A stretch of DNA of 64,000 nucleotides from Rhodopseudomonas rhenobacensis (lineage in GTDB: Bacteria; Pseudomonadota; Alphaproteobacteria; Rhizobiales; Xanthobacteraceae). The stretch is from NCBI RefSeq assembly GCF_014203125.1, contig NZ_JACHIH010000019.1, positions 1-64,000 of the forward strand. Reading direction: 5' to 3'. Made by a program: the position numbers and the translations under genes. This document shows, in pieces, positions 28,706-37,073 of this stretch (positions are counted from its first letter, which is position 1; each line of letters begins with the position of its first letter). Below the pieces are notes generated by a model. That model was not told where the DNA came from, did not search any database, and saw only the letters and a program-made list of their open reading frames with translations.

Positions 28706-30505
28706 CTAGTGATTATGCCTCGCCACCCCGACCAGGCCGGCGATGTCGTGATAGCGCGTCGCGAGTTCCAGGCAGGCGCCGGTGGCCTGCTGGCCCACGG
28801 TCGCGCGATACAGCTCCTGCCACGGCGTCTGGTGCGCCGGATATTTGAAGCCGCCATGCGCCTTCAGCTCGGCGCGGCGTTGCGCCAACTCGTCGTCGGA
28901 GATCAGAATATTGGCGCTACCCACATTGAGGTCGATCCGCACCTTGTCGCCGGTCTTCAGGATTGCGAGGCCGCCATCGGCGGCGGCTTCCGGCGTGGCG
29001 TTGAGGATCGACGGCGAGCCCGAGGTGCCGGACTGCCTTCCATCGCCGATGCAGGGCAGCGAGTGGATGCCGCGTTTGATCAAGGCGGCCGGCGGCTGCA
29101 TGTTGACCACCTCGGCGCCGCCCGGATAGCCGATCGGGCCGGTGCCGCGCACGAACAGGATGCAGTGCTCGTCGATGTCGAGCGCTTCGTCGTCGATCCG
29201 GGCGTGATAGTCCTCCGGGCCTTCGAACACGATGGCGCGGCCCTCGAAGGCGTTGAGATCGCCCGGCGTCGACAGATAGCGCTCGCGGAATTCCAGCGAT
29301 ATTACGCTGGTCTTCATGATCGCGGACTCGAACAGGTTGCCGCGCAGCACCAGGAAGCCGGCGTCCTGCACCAGCGGGCCGTCGTAAGTCTTGATCACCT
29401 CGCCGTCGGGCAAAGCCGCGTTGGCGCAGTTCGCGCCGATGCCGCGGCCATTCACCGTCAGCGCGTCGTTGTGGATCTTGCCGTGCTTGGTCAGTTCGCG
29501 CACCACCGAAGGCACGCCGCCGGCGCGATGAAATTCCTCGCCGAGATAGAAGCCCGCCGGCTGCATGTTGACCAGCAGCGGAATCTTATGGCCGACGCTC
29601 TGCCAGTCGTCGATCGAAAGCTCCACGCCGATATGGCGCGCCAGCGCATTGAGGTGGATCGGCGCATTGGTGGAGCCGCCGATCGCCGAATTCACCACGA
29701 TGGCGTTCTCGAAGGCTTGTCGCGTCAGAATGTCCGATGGCTTCAGATCTTCCCAGACCATTTGCACCGCGCGCAGCCCGGTCTGGTAGGCGATCTGGCC
29801 GCGCTCGCGATACGGCGCCGGGATCGCGGCGCAGCCGGGCAGCGACATCCCGAGCGCTTCGGCCAGCGCGTTCATCGTCGACGCCGTGCCCATGGTGTTG
29901 CAATGTCCGACCGACGGCGCCGAGGAGGCGACGATGTCCATGAACTCCTCGTAGTCGATCTCGCCCGCGGCCATCCGCTCGCGCGACTTCCAGATCACGG
30001 TTCCGGAGCCGGTGCGCTCGCCCTCATGCCAGCCGTTCAGCATCGGCCCGCCGGACAACACGATCGCCGGCAGGTTCACCGTCGCCGCCGCCATCAGGCA
30101 GGCCGGCGTGGTCTTGTCGCAGCCGGTGGTTAGCACCACGCCGTCGAGCGGGTAGCTGAACAGGATCTCGACCAGCCCGAGATAGGCCAGGTTGCGGTCG
30201 AGCGCCGCGGTCGGCCGCTTGCCGGTCTCTTGGATCGGATGCATCGGAAATTCCATCGCGATGCCGCCGGCCTCGCGGATGCCCTCGCGCACCCGCTGCG
30301 CCAGTTCCAAATGATGCCTGTTGCACGGCGAAAGATCGTTGCCGGTCTGCGCGATGCCGATGATCGGCTTGCCGGCCTGTAGTTCTTTTCTGGTCAGTCC
30401 GTAGTTCAAATAGCGCTCCAGATAGAGCGCGGTCATCGCGGGATTGTGAGGGTCATTGAACCATTCGCTGGAGCGCAGCTTGCGCCTGGTCACCGGCTTG
30501 TCCAT
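28706..30505 (-). CDS. IlvD/Edd-family sugar-acid dehydratase (xylonate/arabinonate type)
   Basis: The 599-residue Fe-S dehydratase removes water from an aldonate to give a 2-keto-3-deoxy acid. Cluster-associated cysteines lie in [22 protein letters not shown] and [15 protein letters not shown]; the substrate region includes [16 protein letters not shown]. Overall it resembles Caulobacter xylonate dehydratase and L-arabinonate dehydratases, down to the C-terminal ARHNH ending, more than IlvD or Edd. ATG 30505 fits the family start; the open frame upstream is promoter DNA. It diverges from the ABC transporter genes. Substrate could be D-xylonate, L-arabinonate or L-fuconate; the neighbouring KDF-type SDR favours a six-carbon deoxy acid, which is inference. 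Confidence 0.9.
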   Translation of the reverse strand: MDKPVTRRKLRSSEWFNDPHNPAMTALYLERYLNYGLTRKELQAGKPIIGIAQTGNDLSPCNRHHLELAQRVREGIREAGGIAMEFPMHPIQETGKRPTAALDRNLAYLGLVEILFSYPLDGVVLTTGCDKTTPACLMAAATVNLPAIVLSGGPMLNGWHEGERTGSGTVIWKSRERMAAGEIDYEEFMDIVASSAPSVGHCNTMGTASTMNALAEALGMSLPGCAAIPAPYRERGQIAYQTGLRAVQMVWEDLKPSDILTRQAFENAIVVNSAIGGSTNAPIHLNALARHIGVELSIDDWQSVGHKIPLLVNMQPAGFYLGEEFHRAGGVPSVVRELTKHGKIHNDALTVNGRGIGANCANAALPDGEVIKTYDGPLVQDAGFLVLRGNLFESAIMKTSVISLEFRERYLSTPGDLNAFEGRAIVFEGPEDYHARIDDEALDIDEHCILFVRGTGPIGYPGGAEVVNMQPPAALIKRGIHSLPCIGDGRQSGTSGSPSILNATPEAAADGGLAILKTGDKVRIDLNVGSANILISDDELAQRRAELKAHGGFKYPAHQTPWQELYRATVGQQATGACLELATRYHDIAGLVGVARHNH

Positions 30506-30721
30506 CGTTTCTCCCGCAGCGCACACATTGATCTTTTGGCGCGCATTTGTTGTTTGCTGGCGAATGTTGGCACGCCGATCTGGACTGCGCAACGCCGGCC
30601 GCGCGATGTCCGTCACGTTTTCATGCGGCGACACCGCCGAAAATTTCTGCTAAGACCTCGGTCAACAAACGCGGCGGCGGCAATGACCGCACACAAGCCG
30701 ACGGTGTCTGGGAGGAATTTG
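30506..30721. promoter_or_regulatory. Divergent promoter region, dehydratase / ABC transporter
   Basis: This 216-nt noncoding region between the minus-strand dehydratase and plus-strand ATPase gene must host both promoters. It is AT-richer around 30525-30565. No regulator gene is next to it, so control is probably exerted from elsewhere. I cannot identify a specific operator with confidence. Confidence 0.4.
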
Positions 30722-31786
30722 ATGGCGTCGGTGCAGATCCACGACGTGCGGAAATCTTTCGGCGGCTTCGAAGTGTTGCACGGCGTCAGCGTCCCGATCG
30801 AGGACGGCGCCTTCGTGGTGCTGGTCGGCCCCTCCGGCTGCGGCAAGTCCACCTTACTACGGATGCTGGCCGGGCTGGAGAAGATCACCTCCGGCACTAT
30901 TTCGATCGGCGACCGCGTGGTCAACGACGTGCAGCCCAAAGAGCGCGACATCGCCATGGTGTTCCAGAACTACGCGCTGTATCCGCATATGACCGTGGCG
31001 CAGAATATGGGCTTCTCGCTGAAGCTGCGCGGCGCCGAGCAGGCGATCATCGACGAAAAGGTCAACCGCGCCGCCGACATCTTGGATTTGCGCAAGCTGC
31101 TCGATCGCTATCCGCGGCAACTCTCCGGCGGCCAGCGCCAGCGGGTGGCGATGGGCCGGGCGATCGTGCGCGATCCGCAGGTGTTTCTGTTCGACGAGCC
31201 GTTGTCCAACCTCGACGCCAAGCTGCGGGTGGCGATGCGCACCGAGATCAAGGAACTGCACCAGCGGCTGAAAACCACCACGGTCTATGTCACCCACGAC
31301 CAGATCGAGGCGATGACCATGGCCGACAAGATCGTGGTGATGCAGGACGGCATCGTCGAGCAGATGGGCTCGCCGCTCGATCTCTACGACCGCCCCGACA
31401 ACAAATTCGTCGCCGGGTTCATCGGCTCGCCGGCGATGAATTTCCTCAACGGCGAGCTCAAGGTCAACGGCGGCCAGCCCTGGGTGGAGACCGCGAGCGG
31501 CGCCAGGCTGCCGATCGAGGCGGCGCCGGCGTCGGCCAACGGCAAGGCGGTGACCTATGGTATCAGGCCCGAGCACCTGGAATTCGCCGACGACGGCATC
31601 GAGGCCGAAGTGGTGGTGGTCGAGCCGACCGGCTCGGAAACCCAGATCGTGGCGCGGGTCGGCACCCAGGAACTGATCGCGGTCTTCCGCGATCGCCGCA
31701 GCGTGCAGCCCGGCGATCGCATCTATCTCAAGCCGCGCGCCAGCGCCGCGCATCTGTTCGACGACGCCACCGGCAAGCGACTCTGA
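30722..31786 (+). CDS. Sugar ABC transporter ATP-binding protein (UgpC/MalK type)
   Basis: The 354-residue ATPase drives carbohydrate import. Walker A is GPSGCGKST, the Q loop VFQNYALYPHM, the signature LSGGQRQRVAMGRA, Walker B VFLFDEPLSNLDA, and the H loop VYVTHDQ. A C-terminal TOBE/MalK regulatory domain (about 235-354; YGIRPEHLEF) follows. ATG 30722 starts at MASVQIHDVRKSFGGFEVL. It is first in a transporter set with the solute-binding protein and two permeases, although repeats interrupt the spacing. Confidence 0.93.
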   Translation: MASVQIHDVRKSFGGFEVLHGVSVPIEDGAFVVLVGPSGCGKSTLLRMLAGLEKITSGTISIGDRVVNDVQPKERDIAMVFQNYALYPHMTVAQNMGFSLKLRGAEQAIIDEKVNRAADILDLRKLLDRYPRQLSGGQRQRVAMGRAIVRDPQVFLFDEPLSNLDAKLRVAMRTEIKELHQRLKTTTVYVTHDQIEAMTMADKIVVMQDGIVEQMGSPLDLYDRPDNKFVAGFIGSPAMNFLNGELKVNGGQPWVETASGARLPIEAAPASANGKAVTYGIRPEHLEFADDGIEAEVVVVEPTGSETQIVARVGTQELIAVFRDRRSVQPGDRIYLKPRASAAHLFDDATGKRL

Positions 31787-31824
31787 ACTTGGAGAGAGTG
31801 AAATTGCGCTTCAGCACAGCCTTG

Positions 31825-31943
31825 GTCATTCCGGGATGCAGGCCAGGCGGCGTTAGCCGGCTGGCGTACAGGCCTGGAATCCATACTCCCGGCGGTGGTT
31901 ATGGATTCCGGGCTCGCTCGCTTTGCTCGCGCCCCGGAATGAC
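31825..31943. repeat. Palindromic repeat, GTCATTCCGGG...CCGGAATGAC type, copy 1
   Basis: Outer arms GTCATTCCGGG and CCCGGAATGAC enclose inner arms TGGAATCCATA / TATGGATTCCGGG. Related copies are at 35723-35848 and 36930-37047, all between genes of the same sugar-acid locus. It lies in the 215-nt gap between the ATPase and solute-binding-protein genes. Confidence 0.85.
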
Positions 31944-32001
31944 GCTTCGTTAAAATCAATTGGTCGATCAACGAACCAATGCCACAGGGAGACGACGCAA
32001 G

Positions 32002-33327
32002 ATGACTGGATTTACACCGGATCGCCGAACCTTGCTGAAGGGCAGCGCGTTGACGCTGGCCGCCGCGGCGACCATGTCGGCCGAACAATTGCTGGGCTAT
32101 GCCAAGGCCTGGGCGCAGGCCGCGCCGTTCAAGCCGGAAGCCGGCGCCAAGATCAACCTGCTGCGCTGGAAGCGCTTCGTCGAAGCCGAAGACGTCGCCT
32201 TCATGAAGATCGTCGAGGCGTTCCAGCAGGCCACCGGCTGCACCGTCAGCGTCTCCAACGAATCCTACGACGACATCCAGCCCAAGGCCTCGGTGGCGGC
32301 GAACACCGGGCAGGGGCTCGATATGGTGTGGGGGCTGTATTCGCTGCCGCATCTCTTAGGCAACAAGGTCACCGACGTCGCCGACGTCGCGAATTATCTC
32401 GGCGGCAAGTACGGCGGCTGGACCGAATCCGCGGAGGCGTATTGCAAAGTCGGCAACAAATGGGTCGGCGTGCCGATCGCCACCACCGGGGCGCTGATCA
32501 ATTATCGCATCGCCGCCTGCGAGAAGGCCGGCTTCAAGGAATTTCCGAAAGACACTGCGGGCTTCCTGGAGTTGTGCAAGGGCCTGCAGAAGAACGGCAC
32601 TCCGGCCGGCATGGCGCTCGGCCACGCCTCGGGCGACGCCAACACCTGGCTGTACTGGGCGCTGTGGACGTTCGGCGGCAATCTGGTCGACGCCAACAAC
32701 AAGGTGGTGATCAACTCGCCGGAAACCGCCGCCTCGCTGGAATACATCAAGCAGCTGTACGGCACCTTCATCCCCGGCACGGTGTCGTGGAACGACAGCT
32801 CCAACAACAAGGCGTTCCTCGGCGGGCAGTTGCACCTCACCGTGAACGGCATCTCGATCTACGTCACCGCCAAGCGCGAGGCGCCGGCGATCGCCGAGGA
32901 CATGAACCACGCCTATATGCCGATCGGCCCCTACGGCAAGCCGAGCGAGATGCATCTGGCGTTCCCGATGCTGATCTTCAACTTCACGAAGTATCCGCAG
33001 GCCTGCAAGGCGTTCACCGCCTTCATGCTGGAGGCGCCGCAGTTCAATCCGTGGATCGAGGCGGCGCAGGGCTATCTGTCGCACTTCCTCAACGCCTACG
33101 ACAATAACCCGATCTGGACCGCGGACCCCAAGACCACGCCGTATCGCGACGTCGCCAAGCGCGCGCGGACTCCGGCCGGGCTCGGCACGCTCGGCGAGAA
33201 TGCGGCGTCGGCGATCGCCGACTTCATCCTGGTCGACATGTTCGCGAACTACTGCACCGGCCGCGAGGACGTCAAAGGCTCGATCGCCTCGGCGGAACGG
33301 CAATTGAAGCGGATCTATCGGAGTTGA
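32002..33327 (+). CDS. Extracellular solute-binding protein family 1, Tat-type signal
   Basis: The 441-residue periplasmic receptor feeds the ABC importer. The N terminus has a Tat-like motif, DRRTLLKG, followed by a short hydrophobic stretch and an AQA cleavage region near residue 35. The mature protein has the family-1 pattern: LLRWKRFVEAEDVAFMKIVEAFQQATG, then hinge-type segments such as VGVPIATTGALINYR. ATG 32002 follows a GGGAGACGA ribosome-binding site; a start 14 codons upstream would bury the signal. The ligand is a sugar, sugar acid or polyol; the adjoining catabolic genes suggest a C5/C6 aldose or aldonate. Confidence 0.9.
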   Translation: MTGFTPDRRTLLKGSALTLAAAATMSAEQLLGYAKAWAQAAPFKPEAGAKINLLRWKRFVEAEDVAFMKIVEAFQQATGCTVSVSNESYDDIQPKASVAANTGQGLDMVWGLYSLPHLLGNKVTDVADVANYLGGKYGGWTESAEAYCKVGNKWVGVPIATTGALINYRIAACEKAGFKEFPKDTAGFLELCKGLQKNGTPAGMALGHASGDANTWLYWALWTFGGNLVDANNKVVINSPETAASLEYIKQLYGTFIPGTVSWNDSSNNKAFLGGQLHLTVNGISIYVTAKREAPAIAEDMNHAYMPIGPYGKPSEMHLAFPMLIFNFTKYPQACKAFTAFMLEAPQFNPWIEAAQGYLSHFLNAYDNNPIWTADPKTTPYRDVAKRARTPAGLGTLGENAASAIADFILVDMFANYCTGREDVKGSIASAERQLKRIYRS

Positions 33328-33336
33328 TGGAGGTCA

Positions 33337-33623
33337 CCTCTCCCCGCAAGCGGGGAGAGGTCGCCGCGCTCTTGCGCGGCGGGTGAGGGGGCGTCTCTCC
33401 GAGTCAGACCTCGCGGAGGCGGGGGGGGGGGGGGGCCCCCCGCCCCCCCCCCCCCCCCGCCCGCGCGGGGGGGGGGGGGGGGGGCCGCCCGCCCCCCCCC
33501 CCCCCCCCCGGGGGGGGGGGGGGGCGGGGGGGGGGGGGGGGGGGGCGCCCCCCCGTCTCTCCGAGTCAGACCTCGCGGAGGCGCCCCCTCACCCCGACCC
33601 TCTCCCCGCAGGCGGGGAGAGGG
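33337..33623. repeat. Compound palindromic repeat interrupted by GC homopolymers
   Basis: The left arm is CCTCTCCCCGCAAGCGGGGAGAGG...GGGTGAGGGGGCG (33337-33392). The right arm is CGCCCCCTCACCCC...CTCTCCCCGCAGGCGGGGAGAG (to 33623). Between them a 29-nt segment beginning CGTCTCTCCGAGTCAG occurs twice in direct orientation (33392-33420 and 33554-33582), flanking the G/C tract. The layout suggests one normal repeat copy whose centre was disturbed. Confidence 0.8.
33420..33556. other. GC homopolymer tract, probable sequence artefact
   Basis: About 137 bases are composed only of G and C runs with no codon pattern, bracketed by a 29-nt direct duplication and placed in the loop of a strong palindromic repeat. 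Genuine bacterial DNA of this composition would be exceptional. A sequencing or gap-filling artefact at a hairpin is the simpler explanation. Confidence 0.75.
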
Positions 33624-33658
33624 AGAAAGCCGCGCGGTTTGGAATGACGGTTCAACAC

Positions 33659-33740
33659 GTCATTGCGAGCGCAGCGAAGCAATCCAGGGGCAGCACATGC
33701 GGTTCTGGATTGCTTCGTCGCTTCGCTCCTCGCAATGACG
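33659..33740. repeat. Palindromic repeat, ATTGCGAG...CTCGCAATGACG, second copy
   Basis: Arms GTCATTGCGAGCG.AGCGAAGCAATCCAG and CTGGATTGCTTCGTCGCTTCGCTCCTCGCAATGACG pair almost fully. The first copy is at 23792-23900. Together with the preceding repeat it fills the 477-nt gap between the binding-protein and first permease genes; no gene is visible in that gap. Confidence 0.8.
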
Positions 33741-33804
33741 GGCAACCGGCACGGCGCAACACAGGCGAGGGCATTGTCTTGATCCACTTCGGAGACATGA
33801 CGCG

Positions 33805-34761
33805 ATGAGCATCCTGCAATCCTCGCTCCCTGGGCGGCGGCCGATGCCGGTGGCGACCGCCTGGCAGCGGCTCAATAGCAACCGCGGCTGGCTGGCGCTG
33901 TGGTTCATGCTGCCGGCGGCGGCGTTCCTGGTCCTGTTTCTGGCCTATCCGTTGTTTCTCGGCGTCTGGATGAGCTTCACCGACGCCCGGATCGGCCGCG
34001 ACGGGGTGTTTATCGGGCTGGAGAACTATCAGTGGCTGTGGGACGACTCGGTGTTCTGGCTAAGTGTGTTCAACACGCTGCTCTACACGGTCGTGGCCTC
34101 GGCCATTAAATTCGCGGTCGGGCTCTATCTCGCGCTGCTACTCAACCGCCATATGCCGTTCAAGGCGATGATCCGCGCCGCGGTGCTGATCCCGTTCATC
34201 GTGCCGACCGTACTGTCGGCGATCGCGTTCTGGTGGATCTACGATTCGCAGTTCTCGATCATCTCCTGGTCGCTGACCAAGATGGGGCTGATCCACGAGA
34301 ACATCAATTTCCTCGGCGATTCCAACTGGGCGCGCGCCAGCGTGATCTTCGCCAATATCTGGCGCGGCGTGCCGTTCGTGGCGATCACGCTGCTCGCCGG
34401 GCTGCAGACGGTGTCGCCGTCGCTCTATGAAGCTGCGACGCTCGACGGCGCCACTTCCTGGCAGCGCTTCCGCTACATCACCTATCCGTTGCTGACGCCG
34501 ATCATCGCCGTGGTGATGACGTTCTCGGTGCTGTTCACCTTCACCGACTTTCAACTGATCTGGGCGCTCACCCGCGGCGGCCCGGTCAACGCCACGCATC
34601 TGATGGCGACGCTGAGCTATCAGCGCGGCATTCTGTCGGGCCGGCTCGGCGAGGGTGCGGCGATCGCCACCGCGATGATCCCGTTCCTGATGGCGGCGAT
34701 CGCGATTTCCTGGTTCGGCATGCAGCGCCGCAAGTGGCAGCAAGGCACAGACAATGACTGA
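33805..34761 (+). CDS. Sugar ABC transporter permease (MalF/UgpA type)
   Basis: The 318-residue inner-membrane permease has about six transmembrane helices: LWFMLPAAAFLVLFLAYPLFLGVW, LLYTVVASAIKFAVGLYLALLL, AAVLIPFIVPTVLSAIAFWWIY, and further helices to FLMAAIAISWF. The EAA loop is YEAATLDGATSWQRFRYITYPLL, the docking site for the ATPase. The start at 33805 follows a GACATGACGCG context without a strong ribosome site. Its 3' end overlaps the next permease by 8 nt, so the two are translationally coupled. Confidence 0.92.
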   Translation: MSILQSSLPGRRPMPVATAWQRLNSNRGWLALWFMLPAAAFLVLFLAYPLFLGVWMSFTDARIGRDGVFIGLENYQWLWDDSVFWLSVFNTLLYTVVASAIKFAVGLYLALLLNRHMPFKAMIRAAVLIPFIVPTVLSAIAFWWIYDSQFSIISWSLTKMGLIHENINFLGDSNWARASVIFANIWRGVPFVAITLLAGLQTVSPSLYEAATLDGATSWQRFRYITYPLLTPIIAVVMTFSVLFTFTDFQLIWALTRGGPVNATHLMATLSYQRGILSGRLGEGAAIATAMIPFLMAAIAISWFGMQRRKWQQGTDND

Positions 34762-35674
34762 AACCACCGCCAACGATCCGCGCCTCGCCACCGCCGCGAC
34801 CGCGGCCAAGGACGACGACAGCGACGGCATGAGCTATCTGGAGTCGCTGCCACGGCGGCTGGTCACGCTGTATCTGCCGCTGTTTATCATTCTCGTGGTG
34901 CTGCTGTTTCCGTTCTATTGGATGGCGCTGACCTCGATCAAGCCGGACGAGCAGTTGATCGACATGGAGACCTACAACCCGTTCTGGGTGGTCAAGCCGA
35001 CGCTGAAGCACATTTCGAAGCTGTTGTTCGAAACGCAATATCCGCGCTGGCTGTGGAATACGATGTATGTCGCGGCAGCCGCGACCACGTTGTCGATCAT
35101 CGCTTCGGTGCTCGCGGCCTACGCTATCGTGCGCTTGCGGTTTCGCGGCGCGCAGACCGTCGGCGCGCTGATCTTCATGGCCTATCTGGTGCCGCCCTCG
35201 GTGCTGTTCATTCCGCTGGCCTCGGTGATCCAGGCCTACGGCCTGTTCGACTCGCCGCTGTCGCTGATCCTGGTCTATCCGACGCTGCTGATCCCGTTCT
35301 CGACCTGGCTGTTGATGGGATATTTCAAGACCATTCCGTTTGAACTGGAGGAATGCGCGCTGATCGACGGCGCCTCGCGCTGGCAGATCCTGACCCGCAT
35401 CGTGGTGCCGCTGGCGGTGCCGGGGCTGATCTCGGCCTTCATCTTCTCGTTCACGCTGTGCTGGAACGAGTTCATCTACGCGCTGACCTTCCTGCAATCG
35501 ACCCAGAACAAGACCGTGCCGGTGGCGATCGTCAACGAATTCGTCGACGGCGATATCTACAAATGGGGCTCGCTGATGGCCGGCGCGCTGGTCGGGTCAT
35601 TGCCGCTGGTGATCCTTTACGCGTTCTTCGTCGAGCACTACGTGTCGGCGATGACCGGCGCGGTGAAGGAGTAG
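34754..35674 (+). CDS. Sugar ABC transporter permease (MalG/UgpE type)
   Basis: The 306-residue permease has an N-terminal cytosolic tail of about 35 residues, then the helix LPLFIILVVLLFPFYWMALTSIKP and about five more. The EAA motif is ELEECALIDGASRWQILTRIVVPLA, and FVEHYVSAMTGAVKE ends the protein as in UgpE/MalG homologues. It completes the importer with the ATPase at 30722, the receptor at 32002 and the permease at 33805. It overlaps the previous gene by 8 nt. Confidence 0.92.
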   Translation: MTETTANDPRLATAATAAKDDDSDGMSYLESLPRRLVTLYLPLFIILVVLLFPFYWMALTSIKPDEQLIDMETYNPFWVVKPTLKHISKLLFETQYPRWLWNTMYVAAAATTLSIIASVLAAYAIVRLRFRGAQTVGALIFMAYLVPPSVLFIPLASVIQAYGLFDSPLSLILVYPTLLIPFSTWLLMGYFKTIPFELEECALIDGASRWQILTRIVVPLAVPGLISAFIFSFTLCWNEFIYALTFLQSTQNKTVPVAIVNEFVDGDIYKWGSLMAGALVGSLPLVILYAFFVEHYVSAMTGAVKE

Positions 35675-35722
35675 CTTGCTGCAACCCCTCATTCGTCGCA
35701 ATGCGATCCGACATCGGCAGCT

Positions 35723-35848
35723 GTCATTCCGGGGCGCGAGCAGCGATAGCTGTGAGCGAGCCCGGAATCCATAACCACCACAGGGAATATGGATTCCGGG
35801 CCTGCACTCCAGCCGGCTGTCGCCGACTGAAGCGCATCCCGGAATGAC
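35723..35848. repeat. Palindromic repeat, GTCATTCCGGG type, copy 2
   Basis: Arms GTCATTCCGGGGCGCGAG and CCCGGAATGAC with inner GGAATCCATA / TATGGATTCC. It ends a few bases before the dehydrogenase at 35901 and supplies a misleading in-frame ATG at 35844 within its right arm. Confidence 0.85.
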
Positions 35849-35900
35849 GAACTCAGAGTCTGAGCCAAAAGAAATCGAAGGTCACGACAGGAGCGACGTC

Positions 35901-36887
35901 TTGCACATCCTCATTCTCGGCGCCGCCGGCATGGTCGGGCGCAAACTGACCGAGCGGCTACTGCGCGACGGTCATCTCGGCGACCGCGCGATCAGCGGGT
36001 TGACGTTGCAGGACGTGGTGGCGGCGCCGAAGCCGCTCGATGCGACGATCCCGGTCACCATCGTCACCTCGGATTTCGCCGATCCGCTGGGGGCCGCGCC
36101 GCTGGTGGCGTCGTGCCCCGAGGTGATCTTCCATCTTGCGGCGATCGTGTCCGGCGAGGCCGAGGTCGAATTCGACAAGGGCTACCGCATCAATCTCGAC
36201 GGCACCCGCTATCTGATCGAGGCGATCCGCGCCATCGGCGACGGCTACCGGCCGCGGCTGGTCTTCACCTCGTCGATCGCGGTGTTCGGCGCGCCGTTCC
36301 CCGACAAGATCGGCGACGAGTTCTTTCACACCCCGCTGACCAGCTACGGCACCCAGAAATCGATCTGCGAATTGCTGCTGGCCGACTACAGCCGCAAGGG
36401 ATTTCTGGACGGCATCGGCATCCGGCTGCCGACGATCTGCGTCCGCCCGGGCACGCCGAACAAGGCGGCGTCCGGGTTCTTCTCCAACATCATCCGCGAG
36501 CCGCTGGCCGGGCATGAGGCGGTGCTGCCGGTGTCCGATGACGTGCGGCATTGGCACGCCTCGCCGCGCTCCGCGGTAGGCTTCCTGCTGCACGCCGCCA
36601 CCATGGATCTGGCGACGATCGGGCCGCGGCGCAATCTGTCGATGCCGGGGCTGTCGGTGACGGTCGGCGAGCAGATCGCCGCGCTGCAAAGGGTGGCGGG
36701 GCCGGGCGTCGTGGCGCGGATCAGGCGCGAGCCGGATCCGGCGATCATCGGCATCGTCGCCGGCTGGCCGCGCGACTTTTCCACCGACCGCGCAAAAGCG
36801 CTCGGCTTCACCACCGCGGAAAAAACCTTCGACGACATCATCCGGAGTCACATCGAGGACGAACTCGGCGGCGAGTTCGTAAGGTAG
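35901..36887 (+). CDS. D-erythronate dehydrogenase-type NAD-dependent oxidoreductase
   Basis: The 328-residue extended SDR starts LHILILGAAGMVGRKLTERL, with the NAD motif GAAGMVG, then VIFHLAAIVSGEAEVEFDKGYRINLDGT, the catalytic Ser region FTSSIAVFG and the YGTQK Tyr-Lys pair. The pattern matches DenD, which oxidises D-erythronate at C2, and related sugar-acid dehydrogenases. I chose TTG 35901 with AGGAG 9-10 nt upstream, because family members begin at this point and the upstream ATG at 35844 lies inside a dispersed repeat. It follows the ABC permeases, so it likely acts on the imported compound or a product of the dehydratase route. Confidence 0.82.
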   Translation: MHILILGAAGMVGRKLTERLLRDGHLGDRAISGLTLQDVVAAPKPLDATIPVTIVTSDFADPLGAAPLVASCPEVIFHLAAIVSGEAEVEFDKGYRINLDGTRYLIEAIRAIGDGYRPRLVFTSSIAVFGAPFPDKIGDEFFHTPLTSYGTQKSICELLLADYSRKGFLDGIGIRLPTICVRPGTPNKAASGFFSNIIREPLAGHEAVLPVSDDVRHWHASPRSAVGFLLHAATMDLATIGPRRNLSMPGLSVTVGEQIAALQRVAGPGVVARIRREPDPAIIGIVAGWPRDFSTDRAKALGFTTAEKTFDDIIRSHIEDELGGEFVR

Positions 36888-36929
36888 AGATTTTTGAGTT
36901 GGATTGATGCGCTTCAAGATTCCCAGGCT

Positions 36930-37047
36930 GTCATTCCGGGGCGGGCGCAGCGTAAGCTGCGCACGAACCCGGAATCCCGCAGCGAGCACAAGCCTTCCCC
37001 GAGGCAAGATTCCGGGTTCGCTCGCAAGTGCTCGCGCCCCGGAATGA
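36930..37047. repeat. Palindromic repeat, GTCATTCCGGG type, copy 3
   Basis: Arms GTCATTCCGGGGCGGGCGCAG and GCGCCCCGGAATGAC with inner ACCCGGAATCC / GATTCCGGGTT. It lies in the convergent gap between the DenD-type gene and rlmB and may serve both as a bidirectional transcript end. Confidence 0.85.
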
Positions 37048-37073
37048 CTCGCCTAAGAGGAAGCGGCTGAACG

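Noticed and set aside
33383-33808. 141-codon open frame across the G/C homopolymer tract
   Set aside because: It encodes poly-Gly/Pro through the suspected artefact and repeat arms; no biological support.
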